Below are positions 20,876-32,805 of a DNA stretch of 64,000 nt, in pieces (positions within the stretch are counted from its first letter, which is position 1; each line of letters begins with the position of its first letter). Origin of the DNA: Hymenobacter plasmatis (GTDB lineage Bacteria > Bacteroidota > Bacteroidia > Cytophagales > Hymenobacteraceae); contig NZ_JAJFAW010000002.1 of the NCBI RefSeq assembly GCF_020711255.1, forward strand, positions 62,001-126,000, in the 5' to 3' direction. Both the position numbers and the translations under genes were made by a program. The notes under the pieces are model-generated. The model did not search any database. It was not told the origin of the DNA and saw nothing but the letters and a program-made list of their open reading frames with translations.

Positions 20876-21079
20876 TCAGCCGCCCTGCGTGGCCCGGATA
20901 ATGGTGACCCGGTCGTGCTCGTGCAGGGCGTGGGCAGGCCATTCGACCCGGGGCACCACGGTATCGTTCACGGCCACGGCGAGGCCGCGCTGCTCGGCCA
21001 GAGCCAGGCTGGTGAGCAGTTGCGTAAGAGTCTGGGTATCGGCGGTTTCCTGGGGCGAATTGTTAACGTAGCAGACCAT
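20876..21079 (-). CDS. thiS: Sulfur carrier protein ThiS
   Basis: 67 residues of ubiquitin-like fold. It starts MVCYVNNSPQETAD, has LAVAVNDTVVPRVEW and LHEHDRVTIIRATQGG, and ends in the obligatory Gly-Gly that ThiF adenylates and ThiG/ThiH use as thiocarboxylate. I chose the ATG at 21079: longer in-frame starts would run back through the TPP riboswitch. It is the first gene of the operon. A small CAACT-CATC-AGTTG hairpin lies just before the start codon and could help gate translation. Confidence 0.95.
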   Translation of the reverse strand: MVCYVNNSPQETADTQTLTQLLTSLALAEQRGLAVAVNDTVVPRVEWPAHALHEHDRVTIIRATQGG

Positions 21080-21160
21080 GGCAACTGATGAGTTGGCAAC
21101 GAATCGAACGATAAACAATAGCGGGTGTCGCCGGCCCAATGAGGCCCGCTGCGCACCGAT

Positions 21161-21240
21161 ACTTTTCCCTTCGCCGGTATCAGCCGGAGCAGGTTCAAAG
21201 GGTATTATCTCAGTCCGGCCAGCCCGGACACCCCTAAAGT
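21161..21240 (-). promoter_or_regulatory. TPP riboswitch (THI element)
   Basis: Read on the minus strand: P1 strands ACTTT and AAAGT close the aptamer; inside are AGGGGTG, the conserved CTGAGA with ACCC, GAACCTG, CTGATACCGGCGAAGGGAA. These are the core residues of the thiamine pyrophosphate aptamer. Downstream, 21120-21150 can form AGCGGG/CCCGCT with an inner GGCC/GGCC pairing; it lacks a strong U tract, so control may act on translation initiation or by a weak terminator. Thiamine pyrophosphate should repress the whole thiS-to-thiF operon. Confidence 0.96.
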
Positions 21241-21340
21241 TTATACCCAAATCTACGCAATGCCCACCACATAACGGCCACGGCCGCCGGCCCAGGATTT
21301 TCCTGGCCCAACATTGCCGGGCGGGTGCGTACTTGCTGGC

Positions 21341-22399
21341 ATGAAACACCGCAAACCGTTCGTCGGCCGGGCTGCCTGGGGCCTGGTCCTCAGCATGGGG
21401 CTGACGCTGTGCGCGCAAGCCCAGAAAGCCACGCACCAATTGCCCATCACCCCGGCCACGGCGGCCTGGGGCTACTACGATGCCGCCGCGGCGCCAGTGC
21501 TGCGTATAAAATCCGGCGAATCGGTGGAGGTGCACACCCTCATTACGTCCACCCCCGCCCGGCTGGAAGGCGCCGGCCTGCCCCCGGCCCAAGTGGAGCC
21601 GGCCCTGCGCGACATCACGGAGCATGTGACTAACAAAGGGCCGGGCGGCCACATCCTCACCGGCCCCATTTTCGTGGAGGGCGCCGAGCCCGGCGACGTG
21701 CTTGAGGTGCGAATTCAGTCCGTGAAGCTGGCCATTCCTTACGCCTACAATGCTTTTGGGCCCAAGAGCGGCTTCATTCCAGAGGATTTTGGCTACGCCA
21801 AGATGAAAATCATTCCGCTGGATGAGAAGAAGATGGTAGCGCACTTTGCCCCGGGCATCGACGTGCCGCTACGGCCGTTTTTTGGGAGCATGGGCGTTGC
21901 GCCACCCGCTGCCTCGGGCCGCATCAACAGCGCGCCGCCCGGCATTCACGGCGGCAACCTCGACAACAAAGAACTGGTGGCCGGCACCACGCTGTACCTG
22001 CCGGTGCATGCAGCAGGCGCGCTGTTTTTCGTGGGCGACGGCCACGCCGGCCAAGGCAACGGCGAAGTCGACATCACGGCCCTGGAAACCTCGCTCAGTG
22101 GCACGCTGCAGTTCATCGTGCGCAAGGACCTGCACCAAACCTGGCCCCGCGCCGAAACGCCCACGGCCTACATCAGCATGGGCTTGAACGAAGACCTGAC
22201 CCTGGCCGCCAAAGACGCCGTGCGAGAAATGATAGCCTTTCTGGTAGCTGAGAAGCACCTGACGCGCGATGAGGCTTACATGCTCTGCAGCGTAGCCGGC
22301 GACCTCGACGTGACGCAAGTGGTGGATGGTACCCGCGGGGCGCACATGATTATGCCGAAAAGCATTTTCGGGAAGGCGGCAAAGGAAAAGAAAAAGTAA
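21341..22399 (+). CDS. Acetamidase/formamidase family protein, exported
   Basis: 352 residues from the ATG at 21341, which gives a signal peptide (MKHRKPFVGRAAWGLVLSMG, then LTLCAQAQ). The mature part matches the FmdA/AmdA fold: HQLPITPATAAWGYYDAA, SGESVEVHTLITS, GGHILTGPIFVEGAEPGDVL, IDVPLRPFFGSMGVAP, PPGIHGGNLDNKEL, FFVGDGHAGQGNGEVDITALE. The predicted activity is hydrolysis of a short-chain amide in the periplasm; the substrate is uncertain. It is divergent from the TPP riboswitch with about 100 bp between, so it is a separate unit. Confidence 0.9.
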   Translation: MKHRKPFVGRAAWGLVLSMGLTLCAQAQKATHQLPITPATAAWGYYDAAAAPVLRIKSGESVEVHTLITSTPARLEGAGLPPAQVEPALRDITEHVTNKGPGGHILTGPIFVEGAEPGDVLEVRIQSVKLAIPYAYNAFGPKSGFIPEDFGYAKMKIIPLDEKKMVAHFAPGIDVPLRPFFGSMGVAPPAASGRINSAPPGIHGGNLDNKELVAGTTLYLPVHAAGALFFVGDGHAGQGNGEVDITALETSLSGTLQFIVRKDLHQTWPRAETPTAYISMGLNEDLTLAAKDAVREMIAFLVAEKHLTRDEAYMLCSVAGDLDVTQVVDGTRGAHMIMPKSIFGKAAKEKKK

Positions 22400-22420
22400 T
22401 AAGCCCGTCCTGCTGCGTGG

Positions 22421-22600
22421 AACCTCACCCCCGGCCCCGGTTCGCTTGAGGCGCGAAGCCAAAAGAGAGGGGAGCCACGGCTCAAGTTTTAGCTCAATTT
22501 TAAATGAAAAGGCCCAGCTCAAGTGAGTTGGGCCTTTTTACTTTCAATCAATTACTGTTCGGCTCCCCTCTCCCCATGGAGAGGGGCCGGGGGTGAGGTT
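22421..22600. repeat. Nested inverted repeats surrounding a terminator
   Basis: An outer pair of perfect 18-base arms (22421-22438 and 22583-22600, starting AACCTCACCCCCGG) and an inner pair of perfect 12-base arms (22465-22476 and 22561-22572, GAGAGGGGAGCC) flank the terminator at 22507-22539. The element fills the gap between two same-strand genes. Confidence 0.88.
22507..22539. terminator. Intrinsic terminator after the acetamidase-like gene
   Basis: Stem AAAAGGCCCAGCTCA / TGAGTTGGGCCTTTT (14 of 15 pairs) followed by T residues. It is centred inside the inverted repeat at 22421-22600. Confidence 0.85.
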
Positions 22601-22720
22601 CCGCCGGACGGACGTTCCGCACTGCAGGACGTCATATTTTACTATCACCTTTGCATCAAAACCAAAAAATCCAATACCTTCGCTACATACGCGCCGCATT
22701 CAACCCACCTTCTGGCTTTC

Positions 22721-23791
22721 ATGCAAAAAGCTCTACTATTACTCTTGTTGCTGAGCACCCCGGTTCTGGCCCATGCCCAGGTCGATTCGGTGCGGGCCAG
22801 CACCCTCCCGGGCCCGCAGTTGGCCGAAAAGGCCTACAACAGCGGCCTGGCTAGCTTCAATGCCCAGAGCTACCCGGCCGCCCTCCGCAGCTTCGACCAG
22901 GCCATTGCCGCTAAGCCCGATTTTGCGGCCGCGTACACCAACCGCGCCGCCACGCGCTACGAGCTCAAAGAGTACCCGCAAGCCCTGGCCGACTACGACC
23001 AGGCCCTGAAGCTGGAGCCCGGTAACTACGCCGGCTACTTCGGCCGGGCACGGGTGCGGGAAGCCCAAAATCAGCTCAACGAAGCCGACCAGGACTATTC
23101 CGAAGCGCTGAAGGCCAAGCCCGACTACGCCCCGGCCTGGTACAACCGCGGCGTGCTACGCTTCGAGAAAGGCGACTACCAGGCCGCCCGCAACGATTTT
23201 GACGGCGCCATCAAGGCCGACCCGCAGCTGGCTTACGCCTACCACGACCGCGGCAGCGCCAACCAGAAACTCAACAACTACGCCGCTGCCACCCAGGACT
23301 ATACCAAGGCCCTGGCGCTGCAGCCCGAGTTGCTGCCGGCCCTGCTCAACCGGGCCACCGCCGAGCGCCGCACCGGCCAGCTGCCCCAGGCCCTGCGCGA
23401 CTACGACACCTACCTCGCTAAGAAGGCCGACAATGCCCTGGCCTTCAGCAACCGCGGCAGCGCCCGCTTCGAAAACAAAGACTACGCCGGCGCCATCGCC
23501 GATTTCAGCCAGGCTATCAAGCTCGACGCCACCTACGCTTTCGCTTGGAATAACCGCGCCGCCGCTCAGCTCAAGCTGGAGAAATACGCTCAGGCCGCGG
23601 CTGATGCCAGCGAGGCCATCAAGCTGAAGCCCGACTACGCCGAAGCCTTCCTGAACCGGGGCCACGCCCGCGAGATGCTGCGACAGGCCGACGAAGCCTG
23701 CCAGGACTGGCGCAAAGCCGCCGAATTGGGCCTGACCGTGGGGGATAATTATGCGGCGGCCGCCGGCTGCGCAGGCGAAGCAGCGGAGTAG
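22721..23791 (+). CDS. Exported TPR-repeat protein
   Basis: 356 residues. A signal peptide (MQKALLLLLLLSTPVLAHAQ) precedes about nine consecutive TPR units covering the rest of the chain, with regular 34-residue motifs such as AYTNRAATRYELKEYPQAL, AWYNRGVLRFEKGDYQAA and AFSNRGSARFENKDYAGAI. The start at 22721 is chosen because it opens the signal peptide; the open frame runs back to 22523 through the repeat element. No catalytic domain is seen. It is likely a periplasmic scaffold; the partner is unknown. It ends about 28 bp before an inverted repeat and 150 bp before the PorE-like gene. Confidence 0.9.
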   Translation: MQKALLLLLLLSTPVLAHAQVDSVRASTLPGPQLAEKAYNSGLASFNAQSYPAALRSFDQAIAAKPDFAAAYTNRAATRYELKEYPQALADYDQALKLEPGNYAGYFGRARVREAQNQLNEADQDYSEALKAKPDYAPAWYNRGVLRFEKGDYQAARNDFDGAIKADPQLAYAYHDRGSANQKLNNYAAATQDYTKALALQPELLPALLNRATAERRTGQLPQALRDYDTYLAKKADNALAFSNRGSARFENKDYAGAIADFSQAIKLDATYAFAWNNRAAAQLKLEKYAQAAADASEAIKLKPDYAEAFLNRGHAREMLRQADEACQDWRKAAELGLTVGDNYAAAAGCAGEAAE

Positions 23792-23819
23792 GATTGCATC
23801 AGAACGTTATTCATTAGTC

Positions 23820-23916
23820 CGTCATGCTGAGCCTGTCGAAGCATCTCTACCTCAGTAGTAAAATCATTGATAGCTCAACGAAGCGGGAGAGATGCTTCGA
23901 CAAGCTCAGCATGACG
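23820..23916. repeat. Paired inverted repeat
   Basis: Arms of 29 bases at 23820-23848 and 23888-23916 match at 28 of 29 positions. The arm begins CGTCATGCTGAGCCTGTCG. Same family as the element at 18724. Confidence 0.92.
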
Positions 23917-23942
23917 GGCATCTTACTTAGTAATACACTATA

Positions 23943-26018
23943 ATGTCTTTCTTCTTCCGCCTGTTCTTCCGCCTGTTTCTGCTGCTAGTGCTGGCTGCTA
24001 CCGGCTCCCGGGCCGTGGCCCAAAGCGTGGCCTTTACCAAAGACAACTTCTCGGATAACAAAGAGGGGCTGCGCGAAGCCATGCGCGAGCTGAAGGACGG
24101 CGAAACCGAATACGGCGCCGACCCCGCTCGCTACGCCCAAGCCCTGCCGCATTACCTGGCGGCCCAGCAGTTCAACCCCAACAATGCGGGCCTAAACGTA
24201 AAAATTGGCGACTGCTACCTGCACTCGACCAGCAAAACCGCCGCCCTGCCCTACCTGCAAAAAGCCGCCAAGCTCGACGCCACCGCCGATGCCCGCACCC
24301 ACTACCTGCTGGCCCGCGCCCTGCACCTGAACGCCAAGTGGCGCGAAGCCATTGCCGAATACCAGCTGGCCCACCCTGTGGGCGGCAACACCCGCAACGG
24401 CAGCGCCGAAGCCCTGACCGCAAACGACTTGCAGCGTTACATCCAGCAGTGCCGCAACGGCCAGCAGCTGATGGCCCACCCCACGCGCGTGTTCATCGAC
24501 AACGCCGGGCCCGAGCTCAACTCATCGGACTCGGACTACGGGCCGGTGGTCTCGGCCGACGAATCGACGATTCTCATCACCTCGCGCCGGGCCGGCTCCA
24601 CCGGCGGCAAGGCCGACCCCGAAGGGAACGGCTACTTCGAAGACATCTACCAGGCCAACTGGCAGGGCAAAAAATGGAGCCGCGCCACCAACCTGGGCGC
24701 CCCCGTGAATACCGACGACCACAACGCCACCGTGGGCCTGGCGCCCGATGGCCAGCGCATGCTCGTGTACGTGGGCACCAACGGCGGCGACTTGCTCGAA
24801 GCCAACCTCGGCGGCAGCGCCTGGGGCAAACCCAAGCAGTTGGGCTCGCGCATCAACTCGCGCAGCCACGAAACCTCGGCCAGCTACTCGCCCGATGGCC
24901 GGTTTCTGTACTTCGTGAGCGACCGCGCCGAAGGTGGGTTGGGCGGCTCTGATATTTATAAAGTTGAGCTGGAAAGCCGCAACCCGCCGGTGAACCTGGG
25001 CTCGGCCATCAACACGGCTTATGGCGAAGAGGGCGTATTTATGGCGCCCGATGGCAAGACGATGTTCTTCTCCTCGGAAGGCCACAACTCCATGGGCGGC
25101 TACGACATCTTCAAATCGGTGTTTGAAAACGGGAAGTGGAGCACGCCCGAAAACCTGGGCTGGCCCATCAACACCCCCGACGACGACGTGTTTTTCGTAA
25201 CCTCGGCCTCGGGGCGCCACGGCTACTACTCCAGCGACCGACCCGGTGGGCTCGGGGCCAAAGACATTTACCGCATCACCTTTCTGGGGCCCGAAAAGCA
25301 GCCCGTGCTCAGCGAGGAAGACCAGCTGCTGGCCTCCCGCCTCGCCCCCATGAAGCAAACCGTGCTGGCGCCCGCTGTGGCAGTGGCCACGGCCCAGGTC
25401 ACCATCCTGAAGGGCACCGTGACCGACGACGCCACCAAGCAGCCGCTCGAAGCCAGCATCGACCTCATCGACAACACCAGCGGCCAGACCATTGCCAACT
25501 TCCGCAGCAACTCCACCTCCGGCCGCTATCTGGTGAGCTTGCCTTCGGGCACCAACTACGGCATCGTGGTGCGGCAGGACGGCTACCTGTTTCACTCTGA
25601 AAACTTCGACCTGCCTGCTGGCGCTGCCTACGCCGAAGTGGTGAAGGACATTCCGCTGAAGCGCCTGGAAGTGGGTACTACCATCGTGTTGCGCAACATT
25701 TTCTTCGACACTGGCAAGGCCGCCCTGCGCCCCGAAAGCACCGCCGAGCTGGAGCGCCTGCAAAAGCTGCTCACCGAAACCCCGGCCCTCAAGCTGGAAA
25801 TGTCCGGCCACACCGACGACGTGGGCGAGGCCGCCAAAAACCAGGACCTGAGCCAGCGCCGCGCCCAAGCCGTGGTCGCCTACCTGACTCAGCACGGCAT
25901 TGCGGCCGCACGCCTCACGGCCGCCGGCTACGGCGAAACCCGCCCCGTGGTGCCCAACACTAGCAAGGCCAGCCGCCAGCTCAACCGTCGTACCGAGTTT
26001 AAGGTGACGGCTAAGTAG
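23943..26018 (+). CDS. OmpA-family protein with TPR and PD40 propeller (PorE-like)
   Basis: 691 residues. Order of parts: signal peptide (to about residue 27), TPR-like helices (about 45-170), a five-bladed WD40/PD40 propeller with blades such as YSPDGRFLYFVSDRAEGG and MAPDGKTMFFSSEGHNSMGG (about 180-450), a carboxypeptidase-regulatory-like beta domain (GTVTDDATKQPLEASIDL, about 480-570) and a C-terminal OmpA peptidoglycan-binding domain (SGHTDDVGEAAKNQDLSQRR and LNRRTEFKV). This is the layout of PorE of the type IX secretion system, but many Bacteroidota paralogues share it. There is no lipobox, unlike P. gingivalis PorE. It probably anchors an outer-membrane complex to peptidoglycan. No other type IX genes are in the window. 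Confidence 0.9.
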   Translation: MSFFFRLFFRLFLLLVLAATGSRAVAQSVAFTKDNFSDNKEGLREAMRELKDGETEYGADPARYAQALPHYLAAQQFNPNNAGLNVKIGDCYLHSTSKTAALPYLQKAAKLDATADARTHYLLARALHLNAKWREAIAEYQLAHPVGGNTRNGSAEALTANDLQRYIQQCRNGQQLMAHPTRVFIDNAGPELNSSDSDYGPVVSADESTILITSRRAGSTGGKADPEGNGYFEDIYQANWQGKKWSRATNLGAPVNTDDHNATVGLAPDGQRMLVYVGTNGGDLLEANLGGSAWGKPKQLGSRINSRSHETSASYSPDGRFLYFVSDRAEGGLGGSDIYKVELESRNPPVNLGSAINTAYGEEGVFMAPDGKTMFFSSEGHNSMGGYDIFKSVFENGKWSTPENLGWPINTPDDDVFFVTSASGRHGYYSSDRPGGLGAKDIYRITFLGPEKQPVLSEEDQLLASRLAPMKQTVLAPAVAVATAQVTILKGTVTDDATKQPLEASIDLIDNTSGQTIANFRSNSTSGRYLVSLPSGTNYGIVVRQDGYLFHSENFDLPAGAAYAEVVKDIPLKRLEVGTTIVLRNIFFDTGKAALRPESTAELERLQKLLTETPALKLEMSGHTDDVGEAAKNQDLSQRRAQAVVAYLTQHGIAAARLTAAGYGETRPVVPNTSKASRQLNRRTEFKVTAK

Positions 26019-26093
26019 TACCGTGGACGCTCGAAACTCCGTAAGCCCCACGGTAGACGCGCTGGCAATAGCTCAATTTTACGATGGCGAAGC

Positions 26094-29771
<3,678 letters not shown>

Positions 29772-29834
29772 AAGGACCCATTGGCCAGTTTATAACTTAC
29801 TTTCGTTGGGATATTCCGTTTTCAATACATCATC

Positions 29835-30584
29835 ATGTCCGCTGCTGCTTCTCCTGCTCCTCTGCGCTGTTTAGTCGTCGACGACGACCCGCTCTCGGTG
29901 CAGGTAGTGCTGAACTGCATTGCCAATACGCCGTTTCTGACCGCCGTCGGAAGCTATACCAACCCCATAGAAGCAGCCGAAGCCCTGCGTACCGCGCCGG
30001 TCGACTTGCTGTTTCTGGACGTGGAAATGCCCCTGATGTCTGGCATTGACCTGTTGCGGACGCTGCAGAACCCGCCCATGGTGGTGCTCATCACCAGCAG
30101 CAAGGAATACGCCGTGGAGGCGTTCGAGCAAGCCGTGCTCGACTATCTGGTGAAGCCCCTGAGCTACCCGCGCTTTTTGCAGGCCGCTCAAAAGGCCCGC
30201 GACAAGGCCCAGCGCCAGCCCGCGCCAGCCCCCGCGCCCGAGGCCGAAGCCATCGAAACCCCGGGGCTCAATGCCAACTTCACCTTTATCAAGGTCGACA
30301 ACAAACTGGTGCGCGTCGCCTTCGACGACGTGCACTACGTCGAGGCTCTCGGCGACTACGTCCACATCGTCACGGGCCAGAGCAAGCTCATCGTGTACAG
30401 CACCATGAAAGCGGTGGAGGAAAAATTCCCCAGCAACCGGTTTGTGCGCATCCACCGCTCCTTCATCGTCAACATCAACCGCATTCAGGTGCTGGAAGAC
30501 AACGCCATGATTGTGGAAGGCAAGCACATTCCGGTGGGCCAGACGTACCTGCGCGAAGTCCTGCAACGGCTCAATAAGTTCTAA
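29835..30584 (+). CDS. LytTR-type response regulator
   Basis: 249 residues. The receiver (residues about 10-125) has CLVVDDDPLS, phosphoacceptor Asp62 in LLFLDVEMPLMSGID and Lys in YLVKPLSYP. A Pro/Ala linker precedes a LytTR DNA-binding domain (about 150-249): NFTFIKVDNKLVRV, YVEALGDYVHIVT, RFVRIHRSFIVNIN. It lies 63 bp after the hybrid kinase, and TAACTTACTTTCG just upstream resembles a -7 element, so it may also have its own promoter. The kinase's HPt domain may phosphorylate it. Target genes are unknown; the convergent gene at 30610 is only 25 bp away. Confidence 0.93.
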   Translation: MSAAASPAPLRCLVVDDDPLSVQVVLNCIANTPFLTAVGSYTNPIEAAEALRTAPVDLLFLDVEMPLMSGIDLLRTLQNPPMVVLITSSKEYAVEAFEQAVLDYLVKPLSYPRFLQAAQKARDKAQRQPAPAPAPEAEAIETPGLNANFTFIKVDNKLVRVAFDDVHYVEALGDYVHIVTGQSKLIVYSTMKAVEEKFPSNRFVRIHRSFIVNINRIQVLEDNAMIVEGKHIPVGQTYLREVLQRLNKF

Positions 30585-30609
30585 CGCCGCAGCTTTTTAC
30601 GGCCCCTGG

Positions 30610-32133
30610 TTATTGAGCTACCGGCTCGTTGGCCACGGGTGCCCCTTCGCGCAGCAGGCCCAGCACCAGCTCCCACAGGTGCTCGTAGGGAATAATCTCC
30701 ACTTCGGCGAAGGCATTGCCGGGCGGCGGGGTTTCGCGCAGCTGCTGCAGCATGGCCGTGCCCCGCTCCGCAGCTTGCGGCGCATTGAAGTTCTTTTCCA
30801 CAATCAGCTGTAGCAGCCGCAAAAACAGCCGGCTCCGCAGGGTGGTGGGCTCGTACAAGTGCCGCTGCTGGTACTTGCGCAGCCGCTCCAGCCGCAGCAG
30901 CACCGCCTCCAGGTTGCGCTCCCGCAAAAAGTGCAGCAGCTGCAGCACCAGAATGGCCACGTTGTGGCCGCGCTTGTCGCGGCTGTACTCCGGCAGCTGC
31001 AGGGCCCATTGGGCCATTTGCCGCTGCCGGGCCGTGGTGCGCGGGGGCGGCAGCACAAATTCGATATACGCCTTGTATAAATCCCACCGCTGCAGCGCCG
31101 CCTCGCGCTGAATCAGATACGCCGGGTTTTTTATTATCACATTCAGCAGCAGTTGGGCGCGCTCGTATTGTTGCGCGTGCAGGGCAAGCAACACGTGCTG
31201 CTCCTGGAAATAAAACCAGTTGCTGGACGAAGGATGAAAGTCGCGGGCATAATCCTCAGCCAGCCGCAACCCCTGGGTGGGCTGCCGGCTACGCAAGTAG
31301 GCGTAAATGCTCATAAAATGGTTGAAGCGGATGTCAAAGCGGCGCGCGTTGAGCTTGCCATCACGCAGGCGCCGCGATGCCGCGGCCGTTACCCGAATGA
31401 TTTCCTGGTAGTTTCCTTGCAGCTCTTCGTAAGCTACCCGTAGCCGGTACCATACATTATAGGTCGTGAAGCTGCGGGCCCGGCGGTACAATGCCTCTAG
31501 CTGTGCCATGCGGTCGGGCATCAGGGCCAGTACCGCGCGGCGAGCCGCCACGGTGCCATTCAGCGCCATTTGTGTTTCGGAGTAGAGCTGCTCGGCTTCG
31601 TCTTCCCATGCCAAGAGTTGCTGGGCCCGCAGCAGCACTTTCGACAGTTGCTTGAACGCAATGCGCTGCTGCTGTTCGGCGTACAGGTTCCGCAGCATCC
31701 GGGCACTTTGCACCATATATTGCGTAAACTCACCCTTTTCTGCTTCTTTAAGGCAGCGCTGCAGCAACCGTTCGGAGAGTTTGTACTCCCGTTCGGCGTA
31801 CAGAATACTCACCTTATGCAGCAAATCCAGGCATTCCAGCTCATACCGGCGCGACACCAAAAGCCGGGTGTCCGAATGGTCGAGGAAGTAAAGCTGGTTG
31901 AGCAGTTTATTTCTTACCCGGCCTTGTAGCTTTTGAAGGGCACGTACGTTAGCCGCGGTTGCCTTGCCATACAACGACTTTACGACCTGCAACTGGGTAG
32001 TCTCCGGCGTTTTGGCTAAGGCAGCTACAAGTTGGTTTTCTTTATTCCCCTGTCGGCTTCGCAGGTCTAGCACTGGCAATGTTGCCAAGCTGCGCGATGT
32101 CACAATTCGCACCAAATTTGCGATTTCATTCAT
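30610..32133 (-). CDS. All-helical, TPR-like protein of unknown function; candidate peptide receptor
   Basis: 507 residues, not recognised as a named family. The sequence is rich in Leu, Arg, Gln and Glu, with long amphipathic helices and no signal peptide, membrane helix or catalytic motif. Repeat-like helices run throughout (ELECLDLLHKVSILYAERE, KLSERLLQRCLKEAEKGEF, QSARMLRNLYAEQQQRIAF). I see no helix-turn-helix. It should therefore be cytoplasmic and act by binding proteins or peptides, much as Rap proteins do (fold-level analogy only). It is divergent from the repeat-peptide gene across a 369-bp AT-rich gap, so the two may share control. The start at 32133 is the first ATG (MNEIANLVRIV). 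Its link to the peptide cassette is inferred from position only. Confidence 0.75.
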   Translation of the reverse strand: MNEIANLVRIVTSRSLATLPVLDLRSRQGNKENQLVAALAKTPETTQLQVVKSLYGKATAANVRALQKLQGRVRNKLLNQLYFLDHSDTRLLVSRRYELECLDLLHKVSILYAEREYKLSERLLQRCLKEAEKGEFTQYMVQSARMLRNLYAEQQQRIAFKQLSKVLLRAQQLLAWEDEAEQLYSETQMALNGTVAARRAVLALMPDRMAQLEALYRRARSFTTYNVWYRLRVAYEELQGNYQEIIRVTAAASRRLRDGKLNARRFDIRFNHFMSIYAYLRSRQPTQGLRLAEDYARDFHPSSSNWFYFQEQHVLLALHAQQYERAQLLLNVIIKNPAYLIQREAALQRWDLYKAYIEFVLPPPRTTARQRQMAQWALQLPEYSRDKRGHNVAILVLQLLHFLRERNLEAVLLRLERLRKYQQRHLYEPTTLRSRLFLRLLQLIVEKNFNAPQAAERGTAMLQQLRETPPPGNAFAEVEIIPYEHLWELVLGLLREGAPVANEPVAQ

Positions 32134-32502
32134 AAAGAAAATGCCCTACAGATGCGCTTTTAGCTTTTTATGGAGAAATACGCCTTGAAAAACGATGTCT
32201 TAAAACCGGGCATTCTTTCCTTTTTTATGGCACATCGTCTCCCAACCTTTGTATTGTGAATACCTATGGAAGGTTTTGCGGTTTGATGTCACAAATTGAC
32301 TCTTTTTTTTTAGACATCAATACTTAGAAGTCCATTAATTACACAAAATGGACGTTTAAAATATATTTTATCAAATAAATTATATTTATTATAAACATAA
32401 TTTTAGTCTTATTCGAGCAAAGAGTTTCCTTTTCTGCCGCAAGTGAGCACGCCAACTTTGTGTCATTCAAACATCTGACACACTCTCTAAGCACTTATCG
32501 CC
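32134..32502. other. AT-rich divergent intergenic region with candidate operator
   Basis: Markedly AT-rich compared with flanking genes, especially 32280-32420, with T and A runs. It contains TGTCA-N10-TGACA at 32461-32480 and a weaker GTCA-N5-TGAC at 32288-32300. CAACTTTG at 32453-32460 differs by one base from the Bacteroidota -7 consensus TANNTTTG and would place transcription start within the first inverted repeat, about 35 bp before the GTG at 32503. The assignment is by eye. Confidence 0.45.
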
Positions 32503-32805
32503 GTGTTGAATCTCCTTGCCATCGCCCTGTTTCAATTCGCTAGCTTCGCTTCCGGTGCTCCTGCTTCACAGCCCCAATCCACGACGGCAACGCCTGCCAT
32601 TAGCGCACTTGGTGGCGTGGGTGGCTGGGGCGGCGACATCGCCGCTCTGGGCGGTGTAGGCGGCTGGGGCGGTGACATTGCCGCACTTGGTGGCGTGGGC
32701 GGTTGGGGCGGCGATATTGCTTCCTTGGGTGGTGTTGGTGGCTGGGGTGGCGATATGGCCTCCCTCGGTGGGGTAGGCGGCTGGGGTGGCGACATCGCCG
32801 CTTAG
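32503..32805 (+). CDS. Secreted-type precursor peptide with five tandem 13-residue units
   Basis: 100 residues. Residues 1-34 are a hydrophobic leader (MLNLLAIALFQFASFASGAP, then a Ser/Thr/Gln/Pro spacer). Residues 35-99 are five tandem units: A/S-LGGVGGWGGD-I/M-A, with one final Ala. Units differ only at position 1 (Ala or Ser) and position 12 (Ile or Met), while codons differ freely, so the peptide sequence is under selection. The whole protein has no Lys, Arg, Cys or His; each unit has one Trp and one Asp. The GTG start is forced: TAA lies in frame five codons upstream (TTG at 32506 is the only near alternative). No cleavage enzyme or RiPP-modifying enzyme is adjacent; the next genes encode a peptide-binding lipoprotein and permeases. 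Not a family I recognise. Confidence 0.8.
   Translation: MLNLLAIALFQFASFASGAPASQPQSTTATPAISALGGVGGWGGDIAALGGVGGWGGDIAALGGVGGWGGDIASLGGVGGWGGDMASLGGVGGWGGDIAA
32605..32799 (+). repeat. Five 39-bp coding tandem repeats
   Basis: Units at 32605-32643, 32644-32682, 32683-32721, 32722-32760 and 32761-32799. Units 1 and 2 differ at 8 of 13 codons, all synonymous; units 1 and 3 differ at 5 codons, all synonymous. Confidence 0.97.

Noticed and set aside
20876..21844. Long minus-strand frame from thiS through the riboswitch into the acetamidase-like gene
   Set aside because: Only the last 67 residues are ThiS; the rest crosses the TPP aptamer and the opposite gene.
22523..22720. N-terminal extension of the TPR protein
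   Set aside because: It translates repeat-element and leader DNA, and the later ATG opens a clean signal peptide.
24522..26051. 509-residue minus-strand open frame opposite the PorE-like gene
   Set aside because: Antisense shadow of a gene with clear domains; no signal or motif.
32532..32795. Minus-strand open frame over the repeat peptide gene (Pro-rich repeats)
   Set aside because: It is the antisense reading of GGN-rich codons. The plus strand shows synonymous-only drift and a leader peptide, which the antisense frame does not.
32605..32799. CRISPR-like or DNA-level tandem repeat
   Set aside because: There are no spacers, and variation is confined to third codon positions, so it is a coding repeat.
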